From: Streptomyces durmitorensis
GTDB taxonomy: Bacteria; Actinomycetota; Actinomycetes; Streptomycetales; Streptomycetaceae
Length of the DNA: 64,000 nt
Assembly: GCF_023498005.1 (NCBI RefSeq)
Contig: NZ_CP097289.1
Span: 7,068,001-7,132,000, forward strand
Reading direction: 5' to 3'
A program made the position numbers and the translations under genes. Of the stretch, positions 36,471 through 46,370 are shown piece after piece (within the stretch, counting starts at the first letter, position 1; the number at the start of each line of letters is the position of its first letter). The notes under the pieces were generated by a model. The model ran no database searches and was not told the origin of the DNA. It saw only the letters and a list, made by a program, of their open reading frames with translations.

Positions 36471-39452
36471 ATGAGACGAAGAGCGAGATCCAAGAGATCC
36501 AGGGCCGGTTTCAGATCGGTCGTCGCCGCGGGCGCACTGCTCGTCGGCGGCCTCGTCGCCGTGCCGCACGCCCAGGCCGACAGCGGGGCGAAGGCCCCGG
36601 CCACCGATGACCCGGCGGCCGTGAAGGTCTACGAGGCCGAGGTCACCAAGAAGCAGATCCCGATCCTCATCGAGGCGGGCCAGGACGCCCACGAGCTAGC
36701 GGGGCAGGCTCCCGAGCGCGGCACCGCCCGCGTCGAGGTCTATCTGACCCAGGCGCAGGCCAAGGGCGTCGAGCGTGAGGGCGTCGAGCTCACCGAGCAG
36801 AAGGTGTCCGCAAGTACGGCGCAGAAGCTCAAGGCCGCGGGGGACGGCGTGTTCCGGCCGTACAGCGGCAAGGGCGGCCTCAAGGAGGAGATCGTCAAGA
36901 CCGGTCAGGCCAACCCCGGCCTCACCAAGGTCGTGTCCATCGGCAAGACCATCAAGGGCCAGGACATCCTCGCGCTCAAGCTCTCCAAGGGCGCCAAGAA
37001 GTCCAAGGACGGCTCCAAGCCGTCCACGCTCTACATGTCCAACCAGCACGCGCGCGAGTGGATCACCCCCGAGATGACCCGCCGCCTGCTGCACCACTAC
37101 CTCGACAACTACGGCAAGGACCAGCGCATCACCAAGCTCGTGGACTCCACCGAGCTGTGGTTCGTGCTCTCCGCCAACCCCGACGGCTACGACTTCACGC
37201 ACGCGGCCGACGGCGAGCGCCAGTGGCGCAAGAACCTCCGCGACATCGACGGCGACGGCAGGATCGCGGCGGGCGACGGCGTCGACCTCAACCGCAACTT
37301 CGCCTACAAGTGGGGCTACGACAACGAGGGTTCGTCCCCGGCGCCCTCCTCGGAGACCTACCGCGGCACGGGCCCCATCTCCGAGCCCGAGACCAAGGCG
37401 CTCGACCGCTTCCAGAAGCGCATCGGCTTCACGTACGGGATCAACTACCACTCCGCGGCCGAACTGCTCCTCTACGGAGTGGGCTGGCAGGTCGCCACGC
37501 CGACCCCGGACGACGTCCTGTACAAGGCGCTCAACGGCACCCCGGAGAAGCCCGCAGTCCCCGGCTACCACCCGCAGGTCGCCTCGGAGCTCTACACCAC
37601 CAACGGCGAGGCCGACGGCCACGCGGGCAACATCAACGGCATCTCGATGTTCACGCCGGAGATGTCCACCTGCCAGACCGTCTCCAACCTCGACCCGAAC
37701 GACCCCTGGAAGCCCGAGGACTGCGCCTCCATCTTCACCTTCCCGGACGACGAGAAGCTGATCCAGCAGGAGTTCGCGAAGAACGTCCCGTTCGCACTCG
37801 CCGTCGCCGAGACCGCACTCCACCCCGACCAGCCGGTCTCCGTCTCCGGCATCGAGGCCCCGGACTTCACCCCTGATGCCTTCACCACGTCGTACGCTCG
37901 CGGCGGTGACCAGGAGGTCGCCGTCACCGCCCGCAAGTCGGTGCGGGACAAGGAGCTCAACTACCGCGTCAACGGCGGCCGTACGCACACCGAGGACCTC
38001 AAGGCCTGGAAGGGCGGCGAGACCTACGGCGGTGAGGACAACCTCCACTTCGACCAGTACCGCGCCGAGGTCGAGGACGCGCGCGTGGGTGCCAAGGTCG
38101 AGGTGTGGTTCACCGGCCGCACCAAGAAGGGCCGCACACAGAGCCCCCACTTCACGTACACCGTCACCGAGCGGGCCAAGGCGAACACCCTCGTCGTCGC
38201 CGAAGAGGGAGCCCCCGCGACACAGGCCCAGAAGTACGTCGACGCCCTGAGGGCCAACGGCCGGTCGGCCGTGGTCTGGGACGTCGCCAAGCAGGGCACC
38301 CCGCACCCGCTCGGCGTCCTGTCGCACTTCTCCGCGGTCGTGCACTACACCGGCGACCCGGTGCCGTCGGCGGCGACCCAACTCGCCCTGCGCGCCTACC
38401 TCAACGAGGGCGGCAAGCTGATCGAGTCCGGTGAGCGCACCGGCTCGAACGTGGACCTCGGGGACGCGCTCTCCGACGACTTCGCGCAGTACTACCTGGG
38501 GGCGTACGAACGCCTCTCCGCACCCGGCGCCAGCAGCTTCGCCGGCAGCGGCGCGCTCGACGGCGTGAACACGCCGCTCGCCGCGGCCGACGCCAACCCC
38601 CTGGACAAGGCGGGCCGCTACACCGTCACGTCCGACAGTCTGCCCGCCGACGAGTTCCCGCAGTTCAAGAGCGCGGCGGCAGGCAGCTACCCCGGCCTCA
38701 CCAACCCGTACGCGCCCTTCGAGGGCCAGGGCATGGCGTCGGCGAGCCACGCCGACCAGGACTGGAAGCGGCTGACCCGCACCATCGACCTGACCGGGGT
38801 CTCGGCCGCGGACAAGCCGGAGCTGCGGTTCGCGCTCAACTGGAACCTGGAGACCGGCTACGACCACGGGGTCCTGGAAGCGCACACCACCGGCGCCGAC
38901 GACTGGACCACGCTCCCGGACACGAACGGCAACTCGTCCGCGGCCGTGCCCGCCGAGTGCGGGGCCGGGTTCTTCATCAACGGCCACCCGTTCCTGCGCC
39001 ACTACCTGACGCAGTCGGCGACCGGCTGCACGGCGTCGGGCACCAGTGGGGCCTGGAACAGCTTCACCGGGTCCTCCAGCGGCTGGAAGCCCGTCTCCTT
39101 CGACCTGAGCGCCTACGCGGGCAAGACGGTCGAGGTGTCGCTCAGCTCCATCACCGACCCCTCCAGCGGGGGCCGCGGACTGTTTGCCGACAACGCCCAG
39201 CTCGTGATAGGGGGCAACGCCACGCAGACCGAGAGATTCGAGGCCTCGCTGGGCACCTGGAGCGTCGCTCCGGCACCCCCCGGGAGCCCCAACATCACGG
39301 GTGACTGGGCCCGCACAGGGGAGCTCTACAAGCCCTACGCGGCCGTCACAGCGCGTGACAGCGTGCTGCTCGGCTTCGGGTTCGAGCATGTACCCGGAAA
39401 CGCCGAACGGGCCGCTCTTATGGGCGCCTCCCTTGCACATCTGCGCCGCTGA
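36471..39452 (+). CDS. Secreted M14 zinc carboxypeptidase with C-terminal accessory domains
   Basis: A 993-residue exported metallopeptidase. The signal peptide is RAGFRSVVAAGALLVGGLVA (cleavage near HAQA-DS). After a propeptide-like segment (about 45-130) comes the M14 domain: SNQHAREW gives zinc ligands His193 and Glu196, DLNRNF (272-277) the substrate Arg, INYHSAAELLLYG the third ligand His327, and MFTPEMST the catalytic Glu397. Residues about 430-650 form beta-rich and DJ-1/ThuA-like alpha/beta modules, and 700-950 a MAM-like domain similar to that of immune inhibitor A (ASHADQDWKRLTRTIDL, ELRFALNWNLETGYDHG). Nutrient proteolysis is the probable role. AAGGGGGG precedes the ATG. Confidence 0.92.
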   Translation: MRRRARSKRSRAGFRSVVAAGALLVGGLVAVPHAQADSGAKAPATDDPAAVKVYEAEVTKKQIPILIEAGQDAHELAGQAPERGTARVEVYLTQAQAKGVEREGVELTEQKVSASTAQKLKAAGDGVFRPYSGKGGLKEEIVKTGQANPGLTKVVSIGKTIKGQDILALKLSKGAKKSKDGSKPSTLYMSNQHAREWITPEMTRRLLHHYLDNYGKDQRITKLVDSTELWFVLSANPDGYDFTHAADGERQWRKNLRDIDGDGRIAAGDGVDLNRNFAYKWGYDNEGSSPAPSSETYRGTGPISEPETKALDRFQKRIGFTYGINYHSAAELLLYGVGWQVATPTPDDVLYKALNGTPEKPAVPGYHPQVASELYTTNGEADGHAGNINGISMFTPEMSTCQTVSNLDPNDPWKPEDCASIFTFPDDEKLIQQEFAKNVPFALAVAETALHPDQPVSVSGIEAPDFTPDAFTTSYARGGDQEVAVTARKSVRDKELNYRVNGGRTHTEDLKAWKGGETYGGEDNLHFDQYRAEVEDARVGAKVEVWFTGRTKKGRTQSPHFTYTVTERAKANTLVVAEEGAPATQAQKYVDALRANGRSAVVWDVAKQGTPHPLGVLSHFSAVVHYTGDPVPSAATQLALRAYLNEGGKLIESGERTGSNVDLGDALSDDFAQYYLGAYERLSAPGASSFAGSGALDGVNTPLAAADANPLDKAGRYTVTSDSLPADEFPQFKSAAAGSYPGLTNPYAPFEGQGMASASHADQDWKRLTRTIDLTGVSAADKPELRFALNWNLETGYDHGVLEAHTTGADDWTTLPDTNGNSSAAVPAECGAGFFINGHPFLRHYLTQSATGCTASGTSGAWNSFTGSSSGWKPVSFDLSAYAGKTVEVSLSSITDPSSGGRGLFADNAQLVIGGNATQTERFEASLGTWSVAPAPPGSPNITGDWARTGELYKPYAAVTARDSVLLGFGFEHVPGNAERAALMGASLAHLRR

Positions 39453-39477
39453 CGCTGCGTAATCAGGGCCAAGGTTC

Positions 39478-39516
39478 CGGTGGCTCGTGCCCCCTACTCG
39501 GGGGTACGAGCCACCG
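39478..39516 (+). terminator. Terminator of the carboxypeptidase gene
   Basis: Stem of 11 bp (39478-39488 with 39506-39516) extended inward by CCCC/GGGG, with a small loop TACTC. It starts 26 bp after the stop codon. Confidence 0.85.
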
Positions 39517-39538
39517 TGCCGCTCGGGCCCCCTGTCGA

Positions 39539-40652
<1,114 letters not shown>

Positions 40653-40687
40653 TCACCAGAGCAGGCACCTCGATGTGAGCACAGGGT

Positions 40688-40715
40688 CCGGACCGCGCAA
40701 TACTGCGTGGTCCGG
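40688..40715 (+). terminator. Intercistronic hairpin between gap and pgk
   Basis: A 12-bp stem (40688-40699 with 40704-40715, one G-U pair), loop ATAC, followed by a weakly T-rich GGCCTTGTT. It could terminate part of the gap transcripts or stabilise a processed gap mRNA. Confidence 0.7.
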
Positions 40716-40760
40716 GCCTTGTTGCACGTCAGCCCTCTTAAGGAGTCCTGGAGTCCAGCC

Positions 40761-41972
40761 ATGAAGACGATTGACGAACTTCTCGCCGAAGGGGTCGAAG
40801 GCAAGCGGGTCTTCGTCCGCGCCGACCTCAATGTGCCGCTCGCCGACGGCACCATCACCGACGACGGCCGCATCCGCGCCGTCCTGCCGACCGTCACCAA
40901 GCTCGCCGACGCGGGCGCCAAGGTGATCGTCGCCTCGCACCTCGGCCGCCCCAAGGGTGCCCCGGACCCGCAGTTCTCGCTGCTGCCCGCCGCCGAGCGC
41001 CTCGGTGAGCTCCTCGGCAAGCCCGTGGCGTTCGCCCAGGACACCGTCGGCCCCGCCGCGCACGACGCGGTCGACGGCCTGGAGGCCGGCCAGGTCGCCG
41101 TCATCGAGAACCTCCGCTTCAACGCGGGCGAGACGTCCAAGGACGACACCGAGCGCGGCGAGTTCGCCGACCAGCTCGCCGCCCTCGCGGACGTCTACGT
41201 AGGCGACGGCTTCGGCGCGGTGCACCGCAAGCACGCCTCCGTGTTCGACCTGCCGGCGCGCCTTCCGCACTACGCGGGCTTCCTCATCGCCACCGAGGTC
41301 GGCGTCCTGAAGAAGCTCACCGAGGACGTCAAGCGCCCGTACGTCGTCGCGCTCGGCGGCGCCAAGGTCTCCGACAAGCTGGCCGTCATCGACCAGCTGC
41401 TCGGCAAGGCCGACCGCCTCCTGATCGGCGGCGGCATGGCGTACACCTTCCTCAAGGCCCAGGGCCACGAGGTCGGCATCTCCCTCCTCCAGGAGGACCA
41501 GGTCCCGAAGGTCAAGGAGTACATCAAGCGCGCCGAGGAGAGCGGCGTCGAGCTGGTCCTGCCCGTCGACGTGCTGGTCTCCACCGAGTTCCCGGACCTC
41601 AAGACCAAGGCCCCGGCCAACCCCACCACGGTCGCCGCGGACGCCATCCCGGCCGACCAGGAGGGTCTCGACATCGGTCCCGAGACCCGTAAGCTCTACG
41701 CCTCGAAGCTCGCCGACGCGGGCACCGTCTTCTGGAACGGCCCGATGGGCGTCTTCGAGCACCCCGACTACGCCGAGGGCACCAAGGCAATCGCCCAGGC
41801 ACTCCTCGACTCCCCGGCCTTCACGGTCGTCGGCGGTGGCGACTCCGCCGCGGCCGTCCGGACCCTGGGCTTCGACGAGAACGCATTCGGCCACATTTCC
41901 ACCGGCGGCGGCGCCTCCCTCGAATACCTCGAGGGCAAGACGCTCCCCGGCCTCGCCGCACTGGAGAACTGA
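40761..41972 (+). CDS. pgk: Phosphoglycerate kinase
   Basis: A 403-residue two-lobed kinase transferring phosphate from 1,3-bisphosphoglycerate to ADP. Motifs: RVFVRADLNVPL with the substrate Asp/Asn, SHLGRPKG, ENLRFNAGE, the hinge-side GGAKVSDKLAVI, NGPMGVFE and the nucleotide-phosphate loop GGGDSAAAVRTLGF. Length and order are standard for bacteria. ATG at 40761 follows an AGGAGTCCTGGAG stretch. It lies 108 bp after gap and 6 bp before tpiA, so pgk and tpiA are certainly in one unit. Confidence 0.98.
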   Translation: MKTIDELLAEGVEGKRVFVRADLNVPLADGTITDDGRIRAVLPTVTKLADAGAKVIVASHLGRPKGAPDPQFSLLPAAERLGELLGKPVAFAQDTVGPAAHDAVDGLEAGQVAVIENLRFNAGETSKDDTERGEFADQLAALADVYVGDGFGAVHRKHASVFDLPARLPHYAGFLIATEVGVLKKLTEDVKRPYVVALGGAKVSDKLAVIDQLLGKADRLLIGGGMAYTFLKAQGHEVGISLLQEDQVPKVKEYIKRAEESGVELVLPVDVLVSTEFPDLKTKAPANPTTVAADAIPADQEGLDIGPETRKLYASKLADAGTVFWNGPMGVFEHPDYAEGTKAIAQALLDSPAFTVVGGGDSAAAVRTLGFDENAFGHISTGGGASLEYLEGKTLPGLAALEN

Positions 41973-41978
41973 CACCTG

Positions 41979-42755
41979 ATGACTACGCGTACCCCGCTGA
42001 TGGCGGGCAACTGGAAGATGAACCTCAACCACCTCGAGGCCATCGCCCACGTCCAGAAGCTCGCCTTCGCCCTGGCCGACAAGGACTACGAGGCCGTCGA
42101 GGTCGCCGTCCTGCCCCCCTTCACCGACCTGCGCTCGGTGCAGACCCTGGTCGACGGCGACAAGCTCAAGATCAAGTACGGCGCCCAGGACATCTCGGCC
42201 CACGACACCGGTGCCTACACCGGTGAGATCTCGGGCCCGATGCTCTCGAAGCTGAAGTGCACGTTCGTGGCCGTGGGCCACTCCGAGCGCCGTCAGTACC
42301 ACGACGAGACCGACGAGATCTGCAACGCCAAGGTGAAGGCCGCCTACCGGCACGGCCTGACCCCGATCCTCTGCATCGGCGAGGGCCTGGACATCCGTGA
42401 GGCCGGCCAGCAGATCGAGTACACCCTGGCCCAGCTCGACGGCGGTCTGAAGGACCTCCCCGCCGAGCAGGCCGAGTCCATCGTGATCGCGTACGAGCCG
42501 GTGTGGGCCATCGGCACCGGCAAGGTCGCGACCCCCGAGGACGCCCAGGAGGTGTGCGGCGCGATCCGCGGCCGCCTCGCCGAGCTGTACTCGCAGGAGC
42601 TCGCCGACAAGGTGCGCATCCAGTACGGCGGCTCCGTGAAGTCCGGCAACGTGGCCGCGATCATGGCGCAGCCCGACGTCGACGGCGCCCTGGTGGGCGG
42701 CGCGGCGCTCGACACGGACGAGTTCGTCAAGATCGTCCGCTTCCGCGACCAGTGA
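41979..42755 (+). CDS. tpiA: Triosephosphate isomerase
   Basis: A 258-residue TIM barrel interconverting dihydroxyacetone phosphate and glyceraldehyde 3-phosphate. Catalytic Lys13 is in AGNWKMN, the catalytic His in VAVGHSERR, and the catalytic Glu in [11 protein letters not shown], whose AIGTGKVAT is the flexible phosphate-gripping loop. Phosphate-binding glycines appear in [10 protein letters not shown] and VGGAAL near the C-terminus. It starts 6 bp after pgk, with secG next on the same strand after a hairpin. Confidence 0.98.
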   Translation: MTTRTPLMAGNWKMNLNHLEAIAHVQKLAFALADKDYEAVEVAVLPPFTDLRSVQTLVDGDKLKIKYGAQDISAHDTGAYTGEISGPMLSKLKCTFVAVGHSERRQYHDETDEICNAKVKAAYRHGLTPILCIGEGLDIREAGQQIEYTLAQLDGGLKDLPAEQAESIVIAYEPVWAIGTGKVATPEDAQEVCGAIRGRLAELYSQELADKVRIQYGGSVKSGNVAAIMAQPDVDGALVGGAALDTDEFVKIVRFRDQ

Positions 42756-42787
42756 GTATGCGGTAGCGCCGATACGTCGTACCCTTG

Positions 42788-42839
42788 CGGGGGCCGGGCG
42801 GCTTCTCCTTCAGAGGCATCCGGCCCCCGTCGTCGATAC
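42788..42839 (+). terminator. Hairpin between tpiA and secG
   Basis: A 10-bp GC stem (42788-42797 with 42830-42839) with a 32-nt loop that can fold further. No T-tract follows. It may attenuate read-through into secG. Confidence 0.55.
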
Positions 42840-42874
42840 AGAGTCGATTCAGATCCGAGGAAGTTGGTCCAGCC

Positions 42875-43111
42875 GTGGTTATGGGGTTCTCGATCGCCCT
42901 GATCGTCTTCAGCCTGCTGATGATGCTTCTTGTCCTGATGCACAAGGGCAAGGGCGGCGGTCTTTCCGACATGTTCGGTGGCGGCATGCAGTCCTCCGTC
43001 GGCGGATCGTCGGTCGCCGAGCGCAACCTCGACCGCATCACTGTCGTGGTCGGTCTTCTCTGGTTCGCGTGCATTGTCGTGCTCGGCCTGTTGATGAAGG
43101 TGAACAACTGA
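42875..43111 (+). CDS. secG: Preprotein translocase subunit SecG
   Basis: A 78-residue membrane subunit of the SecYEG channel. Two hydrophobic helices (GFSIALIVFSLLMMLLVLM and ITVVVGLLWFACIVVLGLLM) flank the conserved cytoplasmic loop HKGKGGGLSDMFGGGMQSSV. GTG at 42875 is preferred: CGAGGAAG ends 10 nt upstream, whereas the ATG two codons later would be 16 nt away. Its place after gap-pgk-tpiA is a conserved actinobacterial arrangement. A structured palindrome follows it. Confidence 0.95.
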   Translation: MVMGFSIALIVFSLLMMLLVLMHKGKGGGLSDMFGGGMQSSVGGSSVAERNLDRITVVVGLLWFACIVVLGLLMKVNN

Positions 43112-43154
43112 CCGCGAAAGCGGCTTGATTGCCACCTTGCGAAAGCTTCGCTTA

Positions 43155-43203
43155 AAGCCCCATGTACGGTGCGCGCTCACGAGCGCGGATTATCATGGGG
43201 CTT
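43155..43203 (+). terminator. Branched palindrome after secG
   Basis: Arms AAGCCCCATG (43155-43164) and CATGGGGCTT (43194-43203) enclose an inner hairpin GCGCTC/GAGCGC. It lies 43 bp past the secG stop and just before the rbpA promoter region, so it likely terminates the glycolytic transcript. Confidence 0.65.
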
Positions 43204-43221
43204 GCGTGTCGGGGTGAGGGT

Positions 43222-43247
43222 GTAACTCCGAACACTGGACGCGCGTT
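43222..43247 (+). promoter_or_regulatory. Possible sigma-R-type promoter of the rbpA paralogue
   Basis: GTAAC (43222-43226), 18 bp, GTT (43245-43247). The known sigma-R consensus is GGAAT (or GGAAC), 18-19 bp, GTT, so one -35 base differs. It lies 57 bp upstream of the GTG. Confidence 0.35.
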
Positions 43248-43304
43248 GGGCCTTACGTAGACTGAGGCGCCCGCAGCAGCACCATCACGCAGGGAGTTAC
43301 GACC

Positions 43305-43640
43305 GTGGCAAGTGGCAACGCGATCCGAGGAAGTCGGGTCGGGGCGGGGCCGATGGGCGAGGCCGAGCGCGGTGAGTCCGCGCCGCGACTGCGCATCTCC
43401 TTCTGGTGCTCCAACGGACACGAGACGGTGCCCAGCTTCGCCAGCGACGCGCAGGTCCCCGATACTTGGGACTGCCCCCGCTGCGGCTTCCCGGCTGGTC
43501 AGGACCGGGACAACCCGCCGGACCCGCCCCGCACCGAGCCGTACAAGACGCACCTGGCGTATGTACGTGAGCGGCGCAGCGATGCGGACGGCGAGGCGAT
43601 TCTCGCGGAGGCGCTCGCCAAACTGCGGGGCGAGATCTAG
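43305..43640 (+). CDS. RbpA-family RNA polymerase-binding protein (paralogue)
   Basis: A 111-residue protein of the actinobacterial RbpA family, which binds RNA polymerase with the housekeeping sigma factor and stabilises open promoter complexes. The zinc-binding pattern is Cys35-x3-His39-x17-Cys57-x2-Cys60 (WCSNGHE to WDCPRCG), the spacing I recall for RbpA. Then come a basic linker (PPRTEPYKTHLAYVRERRS) and a helical sigma-interacting end (ADGEAILAEALAKLRGEI). It differs clearly from the main Streptomyces RbpA (recalled start MSERALRG), so it is probably a second family member. GTG at 43305 has AGGGAG upstream. Confidence 0.85.
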   Translation: MASGNAIRGSRVGAGPMGEAERGESAPRLRISFWCSNGHETVPSFASDAQVPDTWDCPRCGFPAGQDRDNPPDPPRTEPYKTHLAYVRERRSDADGEAILAEALAKLRGEI

Positions 43641-43652
43641 GACTTGCGACGG

Positions 43653-43678
43653 GGCCGGACATCTTCGGATGTCCGGCC
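43653..43678 (+). terminator. Terminator of the rbpA paralogue
   Basis: 11-bp stem (43653-43663 with 43668-43678) capped by a TTCG tetraloop; TTTT follows 8 nt later. Confidence 0.85.
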
Positions 43679-43847
43679 GCTGTGCTTTTCACGGAGTCGT
43701 CCGGCTTTCACGCTTTCACGTGAGGTTTACCGGCACGTGTCCGGACAGACAGCTCCAGACATCTCATACCGGGCCCTGATCAATTAGGTTGGAACGTGCA
43801 GCGGGGCAAGGTACGTACACAGGTACGAGAGAAGGCTGAAGTCCGAG

Positions 43848-45500
43848 ATGAACGCAGAAAGCCGCGCCAGGCTCAACCAGACGCCCGAGTGGGCGGCGAT
43901 CGGCAAGCACCGGGAGCAGCTGGGGGAGGTGCAGCTGCGTGAGCTGTTCGCCAAGGATCCGGCGCGCGGCACGGCGTACACGCTCCAGGTCGGCGACCTG
44001 CACGTCGACTACTCCAAGCACCTCGTCACGGACGAGACGCTGACCCTCCTGCGCGAGCTTGCCGCGGCCACCGATGTCTTCGGCCTGCGGGACGCCATGT
44101 TCCGTGGCGAGAAGATCAACACCACCGAGGACCGCGCGGTCCTGCACACCGCGCTGCGCGCCCCGCGGGACGCGGCCGTCGAGGTCGACGGCGAGAACGT
44201 CGTGCCTGCCGTGCACGCCGTGCTCGACAAGATGGCCGTCTTCGCGGACAAGGTCCGCTCCGGCGAGTGGACCGGGCACACCGGCAAGCGCATCAAGAAC
44301 ATCGTGAACGTCGGCATCGGCGGCTCGGACCTCGGCCCCGCCATGGCGTACGAGGCGCTGCGGTCCTTCACCGACCGTGATCTCACCGTGCGCTTCGTGT
44401 CGAACGTCGACGGCGCCGACCTGCACGAGGCCGTGCGGGACCTGGACCCGGCCGAGACGCTGTTCATCATCGCCTCGAAGACGTTCACCACGATCGAGAC
44501 GATCACGAACGCGACCTCCGCGCGCGACTGGCTCCTGACCGGCCTGCGCGCCGACCAGAGCGCGGTCGCCAAGCACTTCGTGGCCCTGTCGACGAACGGC
44601 GGGAAGGTCTCCGACTTCGGCATCGACACGGCCAACATGTTCGAGTTCTGGGACTGGGTCGGCGGCCGCTACTCTTTCGACTCCGCGATCGGCCTCTCGC
44701 TGATGATCGCGATCGGCCCGGACGCCTTCCGCGAGATGCTCGACGGCTTCCACCTCGTCGACGAGCACTTCCGCACCGCCCCCGCCGAGTCCAACGTGCC
44801 GCTGCTCCTTGGGCTGTTGGGCATCTGGTACGGCAACTTCCACGACGCCCAGTCACACGCGGTCCTGCCGTACTCGCACTACCTCTCCAAGTTCACCGCC
44901 TATCTCCAGCAGCTGGACATGGAGTCCAACGGCAAGTCCGTCGGCCGTGACGGCGAGCCGGTCGACTGGCAGACCGGACCGGTCGTCTGGGGCACGCCGG
45001 GCACCAACGGCCAGCACGCGTACTACCAACTCATCCACCAGGGCACGAAGTTGATCCCGGCCGACTTCATCGGCTTCGCCGAGCCCGTCGCCGATCTGCT
45101 GCCGGGTCTGGTCGCCCAGCACGACCTCCTGATGGCCAACTTCTTCGCGCAGACGCAGGCGTTGGCCTTCGGCAAGACGCCCGACGAGGTACGCGCCGAG
45201 GGTGTGCCGGACGAACTCGTCCCGCACAAGACGTTCAAGGGCAACCACCCGACGACGACGATCCTCGCCAAGGACCTGACGCCGTCGGTTCTCGGCCAAC
45301 TCATCGCGCTCTACGAACACAAGGTGTTCGTGCAGGGCGCCGTGTGGAACATCGACTCCTTCGACCAGTGGGGCGTCGAGCTCGGCAAGGTTCTCGCCAA
45401 GCGCATCGAGCCCGCCCTGACCGAGGGCGCGGACGTGCCGGACCTCGACGGTTCGACGACGGCGCTTGTCGCCAAGTACCGGACGCTGCGCGGGCGTTGA
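43848..45500 (+). CDS. pgi: Glucose-6-phosphate isomerase
   Basis: A 550-residue dimeric isomerase linking glucose 6-phosphate and fructose 6-phosphate, the branch point between glycolysis and the pentose phosphate pathway. Signatures: [68 protein letters not shown] with the catalytic His, and the C-terminal [10 protein letters not shown] with the catalytic Lys. Length is typical of the long bacterial/eukaryotic form. It is a single gene with its own promoter region, converging on the pgl end of the pentose phosphate operon across a shared hairpin. Confidence 0.98.
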   Translation: MNAESRARLNQTPEWAAIGKHREQLGEVQLRELFAKDPARGTAYTLQVGDLHVDYSKHLVTDETLTLLRELAAATDVFGLRDAMFRGEKINTTEDRAVLHTALRAPRDAAVEVDGENVVPAVHAVLDKMAVFADKVRSGEWTGHTGKRIKNIVNVGIGGSDLGPAMAYEALRSFTDRDLTVRFVSNVDGADLHEAVRDLDPAETLFIIASKTFTTIETITNATSARDWLLTGLRADQSAVAKHFVALSTNGGKVSDFGIDTANMFEFWDWVGGRYSFDSAIGLSLMIAIGPDAFREMLDGFHLVDEHFRTAPAESNVPLLLGLLGIWYGNFHDAQSHAVLPYSHYLSKFTAYLQQLDMESNGKSVGRDGEPVDWQTGPVVWGTPGTNGQHAYYQLIHQGTKLIPADFIGFAEPVADLLPGLVAQHDLLMANFFAQTQALAFGKTPDEVRAEGVPDELVPHKTFKGNHPTTTILAKDLTPSVLGQLIALYEHKVFVQGAVWNIDSFDQWGVELGKVLAKRIEPALTEGADVPDLDGSTTALVAKYRTLRGR

Positions 45501-45515
45501 GCCGCTGAAACAGTA

Positions 45516-45548
45516 CGGCCCGGTCCGCCAGGGAGGTGGACCGGGCCG
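45516..45548. terminator. Bidirectional terminator between pgi and pgl
   Basis: Perfect 11-bp stem (45516-45526 with 45538-45548) with an 11-nt loop, midway between the two convergent stop codons. Confidence 0.85.
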
Positions 45549-45566
45549 CAGTGCTGTGTGCGCCGT

Positions 45567-46370
45567 TCAGGGAGAAGCCGGCGGATACAGATCGCGCGGC
45601 AGCTGCGCGGCCGCGGCGGCGTCGAGCAGCCACAGCGTCCGCGACCTGCCGTACGCGCCCGCGGCGGGCGCCTGTACCTCGCCCGCGCCCGACAGGGCGA
45701 TCGCCGCGGCGTTCGCCTTGTCCTCGCCGGCCGCGAGCAGCCACACCTCACGGGCCGCCCGGATCGCCGGGAGTGTGAGCGTGATGCGAGTGGGCGGCGG
45801 CTTGGGCGCGCCGTGCACGCCGACCACCGTCCGCTCCGTCTCGCGGACCGCGGGCAACTCCGGGAAGAGCGAGGCGACATGGGTGTCCGGGCCGACGCCA
45901 AGCATCAGCACGTCGAACGTCGGCACCGGGACACCCGTGGCGGCAGCCACTGATTGATAATGCTCGGGCCCCGCAGCCGCGGTGAGCTCGGCCGCGTACA
46001 TCCCGGCCGCCGCGTCCACCTCGTAGGCACCGTCCGAGGCGGGCATCGGATGCACCCGGGCCGGGTTCAGGGGCACCGAGTCGAGCAGTGCCTCCTTGGC
46101 CTGGGTGTAGTTGCGCTCCGGGTCGCCGTCCGGCAGGAAGCGCTCGTCGCCCCACCACAGGTCCAGGCGCGACCAGTCGATCGCGTCCTTCGCCGGGGAG
46201 GAACTCAGCGCCGCAAGGAGGCCGTTGCCGTTGCGGCCGCCGGTGAGGACCACCGACGCGTAGCCGCGGGCGGCCTGCGCGTCGACGATCTTCGTGATGA
46301 GGCGGGCCGCCGCGGCCTGCGCCATCAGTTCCTTGTCGCGGTGCACGACCAGCTGCGGGGCCGCGCTCAC
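45567..46370 (-). CDS. pgl: 6-phosphogluconolactonase
   Basis: A 267-residue hydrolase opening 6-phosphogluconolactone, the second oxidative step of the pentose phosphate pathway. NagB/RpiA-like motifs: VVLTGGRNGNGLLAAL, LWWGDERFLPDGDPERNY and VLMLGVGPDTHVASLFPE, as in DevB-type lactonases, with the catalytic His in DTHVASLF. GTG at 46370 overlaps the opcA stop (GTGA), so translation is coupled. It is the last gene of tkt-tal-zwf-opcA-pgl and ends at the bidirectional hairpin. Confidence 0.95.
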   Translation of the reverse strand: MSAAPQLVVHRDKELMAQAAAARLITKIVDAQAARGYASVVLTGGRNGNGLLAALSSSPAKDAIDWSRLDLWWGDERFLPDGDPERNYTQAKEALLDSVPLNPARVHPMPASDGAYEVDAAAGMYAAELTAAAGPEHYQSVAAATGVPVPTFDVLMLGVGPDTHVASLFPELPAVRETERTVVGVHGAPKPPPTRITLTLPAIRAAREVWLLAAGEDKANAAAIALSGAGEVQAPAAGAYGRSRTLWLLDAAAAAQLPRDLYPPASP

